Shown here: in pieces, positions 24,739-33,933 of the stretch
How the letters are laid out: the number at the start of each line of letters is the position of its first letter
Numbering within the stretch: the first letter of the stretch is position 1
Source: Streptomyces flavochromogenes
GTDB taxonomy: Bacteria > Actinomycetota > Actinomycetes > Streptomycetales > Streptomycetaceae
Length of the DNA stretch: 64,000 nt
Assembly: GCF_000717595.1 (NCBI RefSeq)
Contig: NZ_JNZO01000001.1
Coordinates: 434,001 to 498,000, forward strand
Direction of reading: 5' to 3'
Program-made: the position numbers and the translations under genes
Notes under the pieces: model-generated
Told to the model about the DNA's origin: nothing
Seen by the model: only the letters and a program-made list of their open reading frames with translations
The model's database searches: none

Positions 24739-27700
24739 CTACTTCAGGGCGTAGGCCCGGGTGATGGTCTCGACGGTGCGTCCGCCGTGTCCGTCACTCA
24801 CCTCCGTCCGCAGAGTGACGAACCCGTTGGTGGCGGTCTTCGCGGGGTGCTCGACAGTGATCTCGAACGAGTTGGGGTCCCGGCGCCGGCCGCGGGTGTC
24901 GCTCCAGGTGGCTCCGTCGTCGTAGCTGACGGAGACCGTCGCCCCGGCCATCGCGGACGAACCGGTGAAACCCTTGGCGCGCCCTCCGCTGACGGTGAAG
25001 GTGAACTCTCGGGCGGACGCGGCACGGTTGAGCACGTCGACCGGAATGTCATAGTCGAGCACCACGACCGGCAGTGTCGCGCAGACCTTCGCGCCGGCCA
25101 GGACCGTGCCGCAGTCCTCGACGGTGTTGTGCGTGGGCGCGGCCGAGCGGAAGTTCCACTCGGTGTTCACCTTGGTACCCAGGGTGACTCCGGCGAAGGG
25201 GAAGGTACGGCTGGTGTCCTGGACGAGCCGGTAGTCGGCCTGTCCGGGGATCATCAGGGTACCCAGGTCGGTGATCTTCTGTCCGTCGCGGTAGTACGTC
25301 CAGGTCGGCCAGCGGCCCGACGTCAGCCGGTGGTCGGCGTCGCCGTCGCCGCCCTGATTGTCGGTCAGCACGGTACCGGCGTCGGTGCGGCAGAACGCAC
25401 AGGGCAGTTGGGTGGCGGCCGAGGGATGCAGGGGTGCGTCGTACCAGGTGTCGGAGTAGTGGCGGCCCGCCTGGGGATAGCGGACGACGGGACCTTCCAT
25501 GCGGGCGGTGTAGCCGGTGGTGGGCATGACCATCTGCTGGTAGGTGAGCCGGGGGCCGGCCAGGATGTGGTCGGTGCGGCTGCCACCCTCACCGACGAAC
25601 TGGGCGGTGCGGATGGACGGGATGCCGTACGGACCCCATGTGTCCAGGGACTCGAAGCCGACGCGGCGGGCCTGGTCGGCGTGGAAGGTGTTGCGGACGC
25701 TGACGTAGTCGTGGTCCGAAGTGGTCTTCGCCAGGGAGGCGGGGAGTCGGCCGGTGTCGTAGAACTGGGCGGCGTAGGTGTAGCCGGACTCGTACACGCC
25801 GGTCAGGGCGACGGAGACGGGACTCTTCGCGGCGCGCGCGACGAGTGCACGGCCGTCGTCGTAGTCGGTGGTGGAGACGGGGATCGCCAGGTTGGTGCCG
25901 ACGAAGCTCGTGATGGGGCCTTCGGCGGCCGGTGCGGCGATCATCGCGACGGCTCCGGCGGAGACGGCCCGCCGGGCCTGCTCGGTGATGCCGACCATGT
26001 TCGTCGCGGTGATCAGGACGGCCTTGCCCTTGACGTCGAGTGCGGCGAAGTCCGCCTCGGTGCCGGCTCCGGCGTCGACCAGGGTGAGCCTCTTCTTGCC
26101 GTCGAAGCGGGCGGCGTTGCCCGGGGTGCGGAGGGTGATGTCGCGGCGCACCGGGCTGGTGACCGACAGCCGCTGGAGCGGCTCGCGTGCGGTGATGAAC
26201 GTCGACAGGGTGAGCTCACCCGTGGTGGCGGTCTCGCTCGGCACGACCCCGTACTTCTGGTCGGAGGAGTTCAGCACGTCGGTGATCCCGCGCTGCTGCG
26301 GCTCCGCCCCGTCGGGGCTGGTGCGTTGCATCAGGAGCGAGAAGTGCGAGTCCTCCAGCGGGCGTTTCTCGCCCCGTACCGTCAGGTCGAGGTCGCTCGC
26401 CTTCGCCGCGTCGACGGTGAGTCCCTCCTGGTCCTGCTCGGTGATGTCGATCTCCGGCAACGCGAAGAGGTCCGTGGAGTAGGCGACGTTGCCACGGCCT
26501 TCGGCGTCGGCCGAGGTCAGCGAGCCGATGATGGAGTACCGGCCGACGGGGAGCCGCCAGGTGTAGCTGTCCCGCGCCTTGAGGCGGTAGCCGGCGACGA
26601 TGTCGTTGTCGAGTCCCTGGACGGTGAGTTCGACCCCGGTGGGGGTCTTGCCGAAGCGGTCTTTGAAGCCGACCGTCACGGCGCGCTTCGGGGACTCCTT
26701 GATGAAGCCGACCGGGGTGTGGACCGACCGGCCGTCGGCCGCGGTGGCGGTGAGGGAGCCGGTGTAGCGGCCGGCCGGCAGGAGGTTGGGGTCGAGGGTC
26801 GCTGTGACCTCGGCGGTGCCTCCGGCGGGGACGGTGACCTGGCCGCCTCCGCTGAGGGTGAGGGCTCCGGCGGGCAGCGCGGTGCCGGAGGTGGTGAGGT
26901 TCAGGGACGCGGCCGTGGTGCCGTCGTTGGTGAACGTCAGCGTGCGGGTCCGCTTGTCGAAGGCGGTGTCCTGCCACTTCACCAGCCCGAAGTCGACGAT
27001 TCCGGCCAGGTCGAGGTCGGAGCCGACGGTCGCGGCGACGTCGACCCGCCCGTACCCCTGCTCGTACACGCTCTGGTCGGCAGCCGTCCTGGCATGTGAG
27101 GTGAGGGCGGCCTTGATGCGGGCGCCGGTCCAGTCGGGGTGCTGCTGGGCGACGATCGCGGCGGCACCGGCGACGTGCGGGGTCGCCATCGAGGTGCCGT
27201 TCATGGTGGTATACCCGGCGTCGGCGGGGACGCCGAGGGTGGTGCCGGTGGCGCGGGCGGCAACGATCCCGACGCCGGGCGCGGTGATCTCCGGCTTGAT
27301 CCCGGCATCGGCGATGCGTGGGCCGCGGCTGGAGAACGGGGCGATCTTGTCGCTGCGGTCCACCGCGCCGACCGTCAGGGCGGACGCGGCGGTGGCCGGG
27401 GAGGCGACGGTGATCTCGTCCGGGCCGTCGTTGCCGGCCGCGACGACGAAGAGGGTGCCGGTGGAGGCGCTGAGCGAGTCGACGGCCTCGGTGAGGGCGT
27501 CGGTGCTGTGGGTGGCGGTGGCTCCGAGGCTCATGTTGATGACGTCCGCGCCCTGCGCGGCTGCCCACTCCATGCCGGCCAGGACATCGGCGAAGTCGCC
27601 GCCGCCCTTGTTGTTGAGGACCTTCCCGATGAGCAGGTCGGCGCCGGGGGCGACGCCTTTGTACCTGCCGCCCGAGGCCGCGCCCGTACCGGCGATGGTG

Positions 27701-28536
27701 GAGGCGACGTGGGTGCCGTGGCCGTAGCCGTCGCCGATGTCCTCGCCGGTGACGAAGCTCTTGGTCAGCGTGACGCGGGGGGCGAGGTCGGCGTGGGTGA
27801 GGTCGACGCCGCTGTCGAGGACGGCGACCTTGGCGCCCTTCCCGTCATAGCCCTTCGCCCAGGCGTCGGGAGCGCCGATCTGCGGGACGCTCCGGTCGAG
27901 GGCGGCCTCGACCTTTCCGTCGTACCAGATCTTGGTGATGCCGGTGGACCGGGTGGCGGCCGACGTGAAGTCGGCGGCGTCGGCCTTGTCGATGTCGACG
28001 CCCGCCATGCCCAGTTCGGGCAGGACGGTCGTGGGCTCGCTGCCGGGGAGGCTGTCGGCGACGGTCTCGATGGTCTTCGCCGAGGGCTGGCCCCGGTAGT
28101 CGACGATCGCGGGTATCTCGCCGGTGGCCGCGTCGCCGCGACCGTCGGCGAGCAGCCGGGTGACGTTGAACAGCTCCTTGTCCAGGAAGCCTCGGTCCAG
28201 GGCGTCCAGGGCGTCCTGCGGGTAGACGTACAGATCGCCGTCGTCGCCGGTCGAGGTCTGGAAGGGTCCACCGCCGTCGCTCAGGACGGTCACGGACGGG
28301 GTGCCGTCCTCGTCCGTACGGACGGCGACGGTGTCGCCGGTGATGAGGGTGAGGTGCTTGCCCGCGTCGTCCGACTGGGTTCCGGTTCGTACGATCCCGG
28401 AGACGGAGGCGGTGGGGGCGCCGGCAGTGGGCGATGGTGTCGCCTGTGCGCCGCTGCCGCCGATGGTGACGGCGGCCGTGAGGATAGCCACGGCTGCGAA
28501 TCGCCGCGTCCTCGGGCCTCTCGGAGGGTGGTGCAC
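24739..28536 (-). CDS. Secreted S8 subtilisin-like serine peptidase with PA-type insert (subtilase 3)
   Basis: Predicted 1265 residues from GTG 28536, which has GAGGAG upstream. The signal peptide spans about 1-32 (RRFAAVAILTAAV core, AQA). The prodomain carries DLYVYP and ELFNVTRLL. The triad is Asp241 (VAVLDSG), His273 (GHGTH) and Ser449 (NGTSMA). NEW3/Fn3-like domains follow; a PA-like segment (VDAGAGTEADFAALDVKGKA) lies near 815-880. A cysteine-containing loop (LPCAFCRTDAGT) is shared with subtilase 4. Both proteins also end in AYALK, so they are recent paralogues in tandem. It is transcribed from a class B promoter. Substrate unknown. Confidence 0.92.
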   Translation of the reverse strand: MHHPPRGPRTRRFAAVAILTAAVTIGGSGAQATPSPTAGAPTASVSGIVRTGTQSDDAGKHLTLITGDTVAVRTDEDGTPSVTVLSDGGGPFQTSTGDDGDLYVYPQDALDALDRGFLDKELFNVTRLLADGRGDAATGEIPAIVDYRGQPSAKTIETVADSLPGSEPTTVLPELGMAGVDIDKADAADFTSAATRSTGITKIWYDGKVEAALDRSVPQIGAPDAWAKGYDGKGAKVAVLDSGVDLTHADLAPRVTLTKSFVTGEDIGDGYGHGTHVASTIAGTGAASGGRYKGVAPGADLLIGKVLNNKGGGDFADVLAGMEWAAAQGADVINMSLGATATHSTDALTEAVDSLSASTGTLFVVAAGNDGPDEITVASPATAASALTVGAVDRSDKIAPFSSRGPRIADAGIKPEITAPGVGIVAARATGTTLGVPADAGYTTMNGTSMATPHVAGAAAIVAQQHPDWTGARIKAALTSHARTAADQSVYEQGYGRVDVAATVGSDLDLAGIVDFGLVKWQDTAFDKRTRTLTFTNDGTTAASLNLTTSGTALPAGALTLSGGGQVTVPAGGTAEVTATLDPNLLPAGRYTGSLTATAADGRSVHTPVGFIKESPKRAVTVGFKDRFGKTPTGVELTVQGLDNDIVAGYRLKARDSYTWRLPVGRYSIIGSLTSADAEGRGNVAYSTDLFALPEIDITEQDQEGLTVDAAKASDLDLTVRGEKRPLEDSHFSLLMQRTSPDGAEPQQRGITDVLNSSDQKYGVVPSETATTGELTLSTFITAREPLQRLSVTSPVRRDITLRTPGNAARFDGKKRLTLVDAGAGTEADFAALDVKGKAVLITATNMVGITEQARRAVSAGAVAMIAAPAAEGPITSFVGTNLAIPVSTTDYDDGRALVARAAKSPVSVALTGVYESGYTYAAQFYDTGRLPASLAKTTSDHDYVSVRNTFHADQARRVGFESLDTWGPYGIPSIRTAQFVGEGGSRTDHILAGPRLTYQQMVMPTTGYTARMEGPVVRYPQAGRHYSDTWYDAPLHPSAATQLPCAFCRTDAGTVLTDNQGGDGDADHRLTSGRWPTWTYYRDGQKITDLGTLMIPGQADYRLVQDTSRTFPFAGVTLGTKVNTEWNFRSAAPTHNTVEDCGTVLAGAKVCATLPVVVLDYDIPVDVLNRAASAREFTFTVSGGRAKGFTGSSAMAGATVSVSYDDGATWSDTRGRRRDPNSFEITVEHPAKTATNGFVTLRTEVSDGHGGRTVETITRAYALK

Positions 28537-28573
28537 GGACTTCTCCTCGTTCGGGTTGAGTGGGATGTCCGCG

Positions 28574-28630
28574 ACGCTAACCGGCCATCAAGGCCGAAAG
28601 AAGGGAAGGCCAGTGGCGCATTGGTGACAT
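28574..28630 (-). promoter_or_regulatory. Class B promoter of subtilase 3
   Basis: On the minus strand ATGTCACCAATGCGCC (28630-28615) is followed by 35 nt and then TAGCGT (28579-28574) as -10. It begins 48 bp after the stop of subtilase 4, so the two tandem peptidase genes are separately promoted. Confidence 0.65.
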
Positions 28631-28677
28631 GCCGCCGGTCGCGCTGGGGCTGCGACCGACGGCATGTGTGGTGCGGA

Positions 28678-31600
28678 CTACTTCAGCGCGTACGCCTTGG
28701 TGACTTCCTGGGTGGTGCGATTGCCCTCGCTGTCCCAGACCTCGGACCGCAGACTCACGAACCCGCTCGTGGCGGCGAGTTCAGGGTGCCGGAAGGTCGC
28801 CTTGAACGTGTTGCCGTCCTTCCGCTTGACGCTGAGGGGCTGCCAGGTCGCGCCGTCGTCGTAGCTGACGGAGAGCTTCGCGCCGGCCATCTCGGTGGAG
28901 GCGGGAGAGGCCTTGGCGCGGGAGCCGTCGATCGTGATCGTGTGGTCCGCGTCGGCGTCGACCCTGTTCAGGATGTCGGCCTTCATGCCGTAGTCGACCA
29001 GGACCACGGGCAGGGCCTCGCACTTGGTCGCCTTGGGCACGTTCAGCCGGCAGTTCGGGACGCTCATGCCGGTCGGCGCGGCCGAGGTGAACGTGTACTC
29101 GGTGTGGGTCTTCTTGCCGAGCTGAACGCCCTCGTAGTCATTGGTGCGGGCGGTGTCGTCGACGAAACGGTACGTCGCCTTCTCGGGAACCATCAGCGGT
29201 GTGCCGGTGGGGATGTTCTCGCCGTTGCGGTAGTACGTCCAGGCCCGCGACCGGTTGCTGGCGAGCCAGTGCCCCGGGTCGTTGTCTCCGCCGAGTTGCG
29301 GGAGGAAGAGCGTGCCCGCGTCGGTGCGGCAGAAGTTGCAGTAGTGCTCGGTCGTGTTGCCCGGGTGCATGACCGGGCCGAACCAGTCCTCGGCCGTCGT
29401 CGCACCTGCGGTGTAGCTCTTGGGGAGTTCGACCATCCTGGCGGGGTGGTCGGTACGGGCCATGACGTGCTGGGCGTAGGTGAGGCCGTTACCGGCGCGC
29501 AGGTAGCCGGTCCGCTCGTGGCCCTGCTGGAGGAACTGGCTGGACCGTACCGACGTCATGGGGTAGGTGCCCCAGGCGTGGGTCGTGTGGTAGCCCATCC
29601 GCTCGGCGCCGTCGGAGTGGAAGGAGTTCCTGACCGTGGCGAGGTCCCCGGCGCGTGCGGTGACCCGCAGGCTCTCCGGGATGCCGTTCACGAAGTCCCA
29701 CTGGCCGGCGTAGTGGTATCCGGCCTCTTCGACTCCCTTGAGGGAGATGCTGGTACGTCCCTGGGCTACGGCCGACGTGAGCTTCTTCCCGTCGGCGTAC
29801 GTGGTCGAGAAGTAGGGCACGTTGAGTCCGGTGACCACCGTGGCCTGCGGGGCGGCGCTGTTGGGGACGATGACGATCGCCTCGGCGCCCGCGGCCTCGG
29901 CCGCTTTGTACGGGCCCGAGCCGCCGTTGACACGGTCCACGTGGATCAGAGCGGTCTTGCCGCTGACGCCCGCCGCCGCGATCTCCGCCGCGGTGCCGGC
30001 GCCCGCGTCGACGACGTCGTACTTCCGAGTGCCTTCGAAACGCTTGAGATAGCTGGAGGTACGCGCCGCCAGCGGGAACGCCTCGGGCCGCGTCACGGTC
30101 GCCCGGATCAGTGGCTCGCGCTTGCTCTGGTAGAACGAGGTGAACAGCTCGCCGGTCGTGGCGCCCGGTGCGGGGACGGCCCCGTAGCGCTCCTGGCTCC
30201 AGTTGGTGAGCCCGGCGATCCCCATGGAACTGCGCCTCACACGCCCGTCGTTGTACCGCGTGAGCTGGAACGACATGTCGGAGTCCTCGACCGCGCGGCT
30301 CTCGTCGGGAAGGCGCATGTCGAAGTCGGTGGCCTTGGTGCCGTCGACCGTCACCGACGCGTCGTGCTCGGTGAGGTCGATGTCCGGCAGACTGAACAGG
30401 TCGGTCGCGAAGTCCGTCCCGGCGGTGCCCTCGGCCGTGGTGGTGAGCAGCCCGTTCACTGTGTAGGTACCGGCCGGCAGCCGCAGTTCGGTACGGCCCG
30501 AGGTGACGGTCATGCTCTGGAAGTAGTCGTTGTCCAGCCCCATCACCGTGAAGCCGGCCTTCCCGCCCTTGCCCTTGCGGTCCTTCAGGTCGATCGTCAG
30601 ACCGAGCCGCTTGGGCTCCTTGATGAAGCCGATCGCGGTGTGCACCGTCGCACCGTCGGCGGCGGTCGCCGTGAGGTGGCCGCTGTACTGGCCTTCGGGG
30701 ACGGCGGCCGGGTCGAGGGTGAGGGTGACCTCGGCGGTGCCACCCGCGGGAAGCGTGACCTCCGGCGCGGAGGTGACCAGCACTCCCGAGGGCAGATCGC
30801 CGCTGATATCGGTGGAGAGCTTCACCGTGGTGGCGACGTCGGCGGTGTTGGAGAGAGTGACCTTGCGGGTCTCCTTCTCGTAGCCCGACTCCTGCCACTC
30901 GATCAGACCGAAGTCGGCGGTGCCGCTCGTCTCCAGCGCGGGGTCGAGGGCGGCGGGGATGTCCACGCGTCCGTTGCCCTGCTGGTAGACCGTCTGTCCG
31001 GCGATGACCTCGGCATGCCCGGTGAGGGCCGCCTTGATGCGCTGGCCGGTCCAGTCGGGGTGCCGCTGGGCGAGGATGGCGGCGGCGCCCGCGACGTGCG
31101 GCGTGGCCATCGACGTGCCGTTGGCGGAGGTGTAGAACGCGTCGACCGGCGTGCCCATCGCGGTGCCCGCCGCGCGTGCCGCGACGATCCCGACACCTGG
31201 TGCGGTGATCTCCGGCTTGATCGCACTGTCTCCGACGCGCGGGCCACGGCTGGAGAAGCCGGCGAGGACGTCGGACTTGTCGACCGCGCCGACGGTCAGC
31301 GCCGAGTCGGCGGTGCCAGGGCTGCCGATGGTGGTCGCACCGGGGCCCGCGTTACCGGCGGCGATGACGAAGAGGGCGCCGGTGGAGGCGCTGAGCCGGT
31401 CGACCGCCTCGGTCATGACGTCGTCGGGTGTCGCGGCGGGGCCGCCCAGGCTCATGTTGATGACGTCGGCGCCCTGGGCGGCGGCCCACTCCATCCCCTC
31501 CAGGATCCAGGAGAACTGGCCGCTGCCCCCGTTGTCGAGCACCTTGCCGACGAGCAGGTCGGCGCCGGGGGCGACGCCCCTGTACTTCCCGCCGGAGTTG

Positions 31601-32493
31601 GCGCCGCTGCCCGCGATGGTAGAGGCGACGTGCGTGCCGTGGCCCTGGCCGTCGGACGCGGTCAGCCCGGGTACGAAGCTCTTGCTGACCGTGAGGTTGT
31701 CCTTGACGTCCGCGTTGGTCAGGTCGATCCCGGTATCCAGGACGGCGACCTTGGCGCCCCTGCCGTCGTACCCCTTGGCCCAGGCCTCGGGCGCGCCGAT
31801 CTGCGGCACGCTCGTGTCGAGGGCGGCCTTCGCCTTGCCGTCGTACCAGAGCTTGGTGACCCCGGCGGCGCCCGGCTCGGTGACACTCCTGCCCGCCATG
31901 GACCCCTTGGTGACCGGCTTCACCTGCTGCCAGAAGGCGCCGGCGCCCGCCTTCTCGACCTCGGCGCCCGCCATGTCGAGACGGTCGAGGACCGCTCCCC
32001 CGCGGCTCGCGGGCAGTGCGTCGGCCCGCTTCCTGAGCGTGGACGCGCCGGGCTTGTCGCCGTAGGCCAGGATGACCGGCAGTTCGTCCGCCCGGGCGTC
32101 CCCGTGCCCGTCCTCGATCAACCGGGTGACGTTGAACAGCTTGGTGTCCAGGGCTCCGGAGGCTATGCCGTCCATCGCGTCGGACGGGTACACGTAGAGG
32201 TCCTCGTCGGGGCCCGAGAACGTCTGGAAGGTCTTGGACGTGCCTTCGGCCGCCGTGGCGGTGACGGACTGCTTGCCGTCCGGGGCGGTGGACACCGTCA
32301 CGGTGTCACCGGTGACGAGGGTGACCGTGGACTCCGTGGCCTTCGTGGCGCCCTTGGCGGCCGGCTGGACCAGCCCGGTGATCCTCGGCTCGGCCTGTGC
32401 GGTGGTGACGGCGGAAGGCGAGGCGCCGACGGCGATGACTACGGCCGTCGCGATCAGCCTTCGTATGGTTCTCCCGCGGTGGGGGTGCTGCAC
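28678..32493 (-). CDS. Secreted S8 subtilisin-like serine peptidase with PA-type insert (subtilase 4)
   Basis: Predicted 1271 residues from GTG 32493, preceded by GAGGAG; the longer upstream frame overlaps the regulator gene and lacks a signal peptide at its start. The signal peptide (RRLIATAVVIAVGA) ends near AQA, residue 34. The triad is Asp253 (VAVLDTG), His285 (GHGTH) and Ser461 (NGTSMA). A PA-like segment (VDAGAGTAAEIAAAGVSGKT) lies near 823-898, and a CNFCRTDAGT loop is present. It ends in AYALK like subtilase 3. The class B element is located between its start and the LuxR-type regulator gene upstream, which is the natural candidate activator. Confidence 0.92.
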   Translation of the reverse strand: MQHPHRGRTIRRLIATAVVIAVGASPSAVTTAQAEPRITGLVQPAAKGATKATESTVTLVTGDTVTVSTAPDGKQSVTATAAEGTSKTFQTFSGPDEDLYVYPSDAMDGIASGALDTKLFNVTRLIEDGHGDARADELPVILAYGDKPGASTLRKRADALPASRGGAVLDRLDMAGAEVEKAGAGAFWQQVKPVTKGSMAGRSVTEPGAAGVTKLWYDGKAKAALDTSVPQIGAPEAWAKGYDGRGAKVAVLDTGIDLTNADVKDNLTVSKSFVPGLTASDGQGHGTHVASTIAGSGANSGGKYRGVAPGADLLVGKVLDNGGSGQFSWILEGMEWAAAQGADVINMSLGGPAATPDDVMTEAVDRLSASTGALFVIAAGNAGPGATTIGSPGTADSALTVGAVDKSDVLAGFSSRGPRVGDSAIKPEITAPGVGIVAARAAGTAMGTPVDAFYTSANGTSMATPHVAGAAAILAQRHPDWTGQRIKAALTGHAEVIAGQTVYQQGNGRVDIPAALDPALETSGTADFGLIEWQESGYEKETRKVTLSNTADVATTVKLSTDISGDLPSGVLVTSAPEVTLPAGGTAEVTLTLDPAAVPEGQYSGHLTATAADGATVHTAIGFIKEPKRLGLTIDLKDRKGKGGKAGFTVMGLDNDYFQSMTVTSGRTELRLPAGTYTVNGLLTTTAEGTAGTDFATDLFSLPDIDLTEHDASVTVDGTKATDFDMRLPDESRAVEDSDMSFQLTRYNDGRVRRSSMGIAGLTNWSQERYGAVPAPGATTGELFTSFYQSKREPLIRATVTRPEAFPLAARTSSYLKRFEGTRKYDVVDAGAGTAAEIAAAGVSGKTALIHVDRVNGGSGPYKAAEAAGAEAIVIVPNSAAPQATVVTGLNVPYFSTTYADGKKLTSAVAQGRTSISLKGVEEAGYHYAGQWDFVNGIPESLRVTARAGDLATVRNSFHSDGAERMGYHTTHAWGTYPMTSVRSSQFLQQGHERTGYLRAGNGLTYAQHVMARTDHPARMVELPKSYTAGATTAEDWFGPVMHPGNTTEHYCNFCRTDAGTLFLPQLGGDNDPGHWLASNRSRAWTYYRNGENIPTGTPLMVPEKATYRFVDDTARTNDYEGVQLGKKTHTEYTFTSAAPTGMSVPNCRLNVPKATKCEALPVVLVDYGMKADILNRVDADADHTITIDGSRAKASPASTEMAGAKLSVSYDDGATWQPLSVKRKDGNTFKATFRHPELAATSGFVSLRSEVWDSEGNRTTQEVTKAYALK

Positions 32494-32591
32494 GTGCTCC
32501 TCCTCGATCGGGGGCGGCGGGGCGCGTGAGTCCGTCCGGGAACACAGGTCACGGACGGCACGCGCTGCGCCGGATTCAGTGCGTGTGCCGG

Positions 32592-32648
32592 ACGCTACCG
32601 GCGTGGAGGAAGGGGGCAGAAGACGTGTCCGGTGCGCTTTGGCGACAA
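32592..32648 (-). promoter_or_regulatory. Class B promoter of subtilase 4
   Basis: On the minus strand TTGTCGCCAAAGCGCA (32648-32633), then exactly 35 nt, then TAGCGT (32597-32592). The element starts 6 bp after the stop of the TrmB/LuxR-type regulator gene. Confidence 0.65.
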
Positions 32649-32654
32649 CGGCAC

Positions 32655-33707
32655 CTATGCGCCGCAACCATTCTGACCAGCGGTCATACGCACTGCGCCG
32701 ACGGCTGCGCGGCTCGACCCGATCCAGCCGTGCTGCGCGGCGTACCACCCCAGCTGCATCCGGGTGACGACGCCGGCCCGGTCCATGAGATGACGCGCCC
32801 GGCGCAGTACCGTGCGTCGCCCCACCCCCATCTGACGGGCGATCACCTCGTCCGTCAGACCACTGAGCAGCAAGGTGAGCAGCCGGGCCTCGGTCTCGTC
32901 GAGCTCGTGTCCGGCCCGGTGGCCGTCGTGCACGAGATCGAGCGGCAGCGCGCTGCTCCAGGTCTGCTCGAACAGGCCGATGAGTCCGTCGAGGAGCGGG
33001 CTGGGGTGGATGAGCGCGGACCCCTCGGCGTGTTCCGTGTTCATGGGGAGGGCGGGCACGATGCCGAGCCTGCGGTCAACGATGAGCATCTTCAGGGGCA
33101 GACGCGGCATCGCGCGGGCGTCCTCGCCCGCGTCGATGTATCGCCTGATCCGGTCGAGTCCGCCGAGCTGCTCGATGGACATCTGGTCGTAGACGGTCCG
33201 GTAGCGGACCCCTGCGGCCAGTTGGTCCATCTCGCAGTCGTTGCCCAATGCGGTGCCGTCCTCCGCGGAGGACACGTAGGGCGGCATGTCGAAGATGAGC
33301 ACCTCTTCGCGTGCCCCCCGCTGCATCTGGTCGGCGCGCTGGGCGACGGCCGCCCGGTCCGTGAACTCCACCGACGCGCGCCCCAGACCGTCCCTCGGGC
33401 TGCTGTGGTACTCGGCCGACAGGCGTCCCATGGCAGCCCGGGCCTGCTGGAGTTCCTGCATGCGGCGCAGCAACAGGACCTCCCCGGCGATGTCCGGCGG
33501 CGATGCGATGAGCTGGGCGGGCTCTCCGGCGGTCCGGGTGAGCAGCCCCTTCGCGACCAGCCCCTCCAGCGCCCCGCTCACCCCGCCCCCGGGTAGGTCG
33601 GGCAGACCCGGAAGTCGGTCGAACTCATCGGTCGGGGAAGGGCCGGAGCGCACCAAGGCGACATACAGTTCTGCCTCGTCGTCGGTGAGTCCGAGGGCTT
33701 CCAGCAT
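32655..33707 (-). CDS. TrmB/LuxR-type helix-turn-helix transcriptional regulator
   Basis: A 350-residue regulator with two DNA-binding-type ends. The N-terminal 80 residues (LGLTDDEAELYVALVRSG) resemble a TrmB-like winged helix. The C-terminal 65 residues form a LuxR-type HTH (LDETEARLLTLLLSGLTD, then EVIARQMGVGRRTVLRRARH). The central part (about 100-270) is a phospholipase-D-like TrmB effector region with no clear catalytic motif. ATG 33707 has an AGGAGG site. The gene is 161 bp upstream of subtilase 4 and its stop adjoins the class B element, so it probably activates subtilases 2, 3 and 4. This type of regulator is common beside streptomycete subtilases. Confidence 0.87.
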   Translation of the reverse strand: MLEALGLTDDEAELYVALVRSGPSPTDEFDRLPGLPDLPGGGVSGALEGLVAKGLLTRTAGEPAQLIASPPDIAGEVLLLRRMQELQQARAAMGRLSAEYHSSPRDGLGRASVEFTDRAAVAQRADQMQRGAREEVLIFDMPPYVSSAEDGTALGNDCEMDQLAAGVRYRTVYDQMSIEQLGGLDRIRRYIDAGEDARAMPRLPLKMLIVDRRLGIVPALPMNTEHAEGSALIHPSPLLDGLIGLFEQTWSSALPLDLVHDGHRAGHELDETEARLLTLLLSGLTDEVIARQMGVGRRTVLRRARHLMDRAGVVTRMQLGWYAAQHGWIGSSRAAVGAVRMTAGQNGCGA

Positions 33708-33795
33708 GGTGCCTCCTGTCTCTCGTCAGGGTGAGCCCCAAGCCTCACGTGGCAAGGACGCCGCCTCAACGGCGCGTCCTCCACGGCCGCCACGG

Positions 33796-33812
33796 AGTAA
33801 CGGCCCTGTAAC
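33796..33812 (+). promoter_or_regulatory. Orphan SARP-type direct repeat
   Basis: AGTAAC (33796) and TGTAAC (33807) repeat at 11 bp, as in class A. At the expected position 10 nt downstream the sequence is TTCCGT, a poor -10, and no + strand gene follows. It lies between the BTAD regulator 3 stop and the LuxR-type regulator start. It could act as an operator for the latter or be a relic. Confidence 0.35.
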
Positions 33813-33933
33813 TGGCTGCGGTTCCGTCGGTGCGCACGGGGCTCGACCGCCCCCGGACACCGCGGCTCCCCCGCCCTGCACGGAGCTCATGCGCCCCGGG
33901 CACCGCGAAGTCTGCCGTCGCGCCGGGGCTGCT

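Noticed and set aside
24739..27099. Read-through extension of BTAD regulator 2 as a real 1351-residue protein domain
   Set aside because: The extension is wholly antisense to subtilase 3 and has no domain-like sequence. I kept only the first 565 codons as regulator-like, and report the lack of a stop as a finding.
27139..32529. A 1796-codon open frame on the + strand across subtilases 3 and 4
   Set aside because: It is antisense to two clear peptidase genes, has no domain, and repeats Gly/Val/Asp/Arg-rich residues expected from the complement of GC-rich codons. It is a frame shadow.
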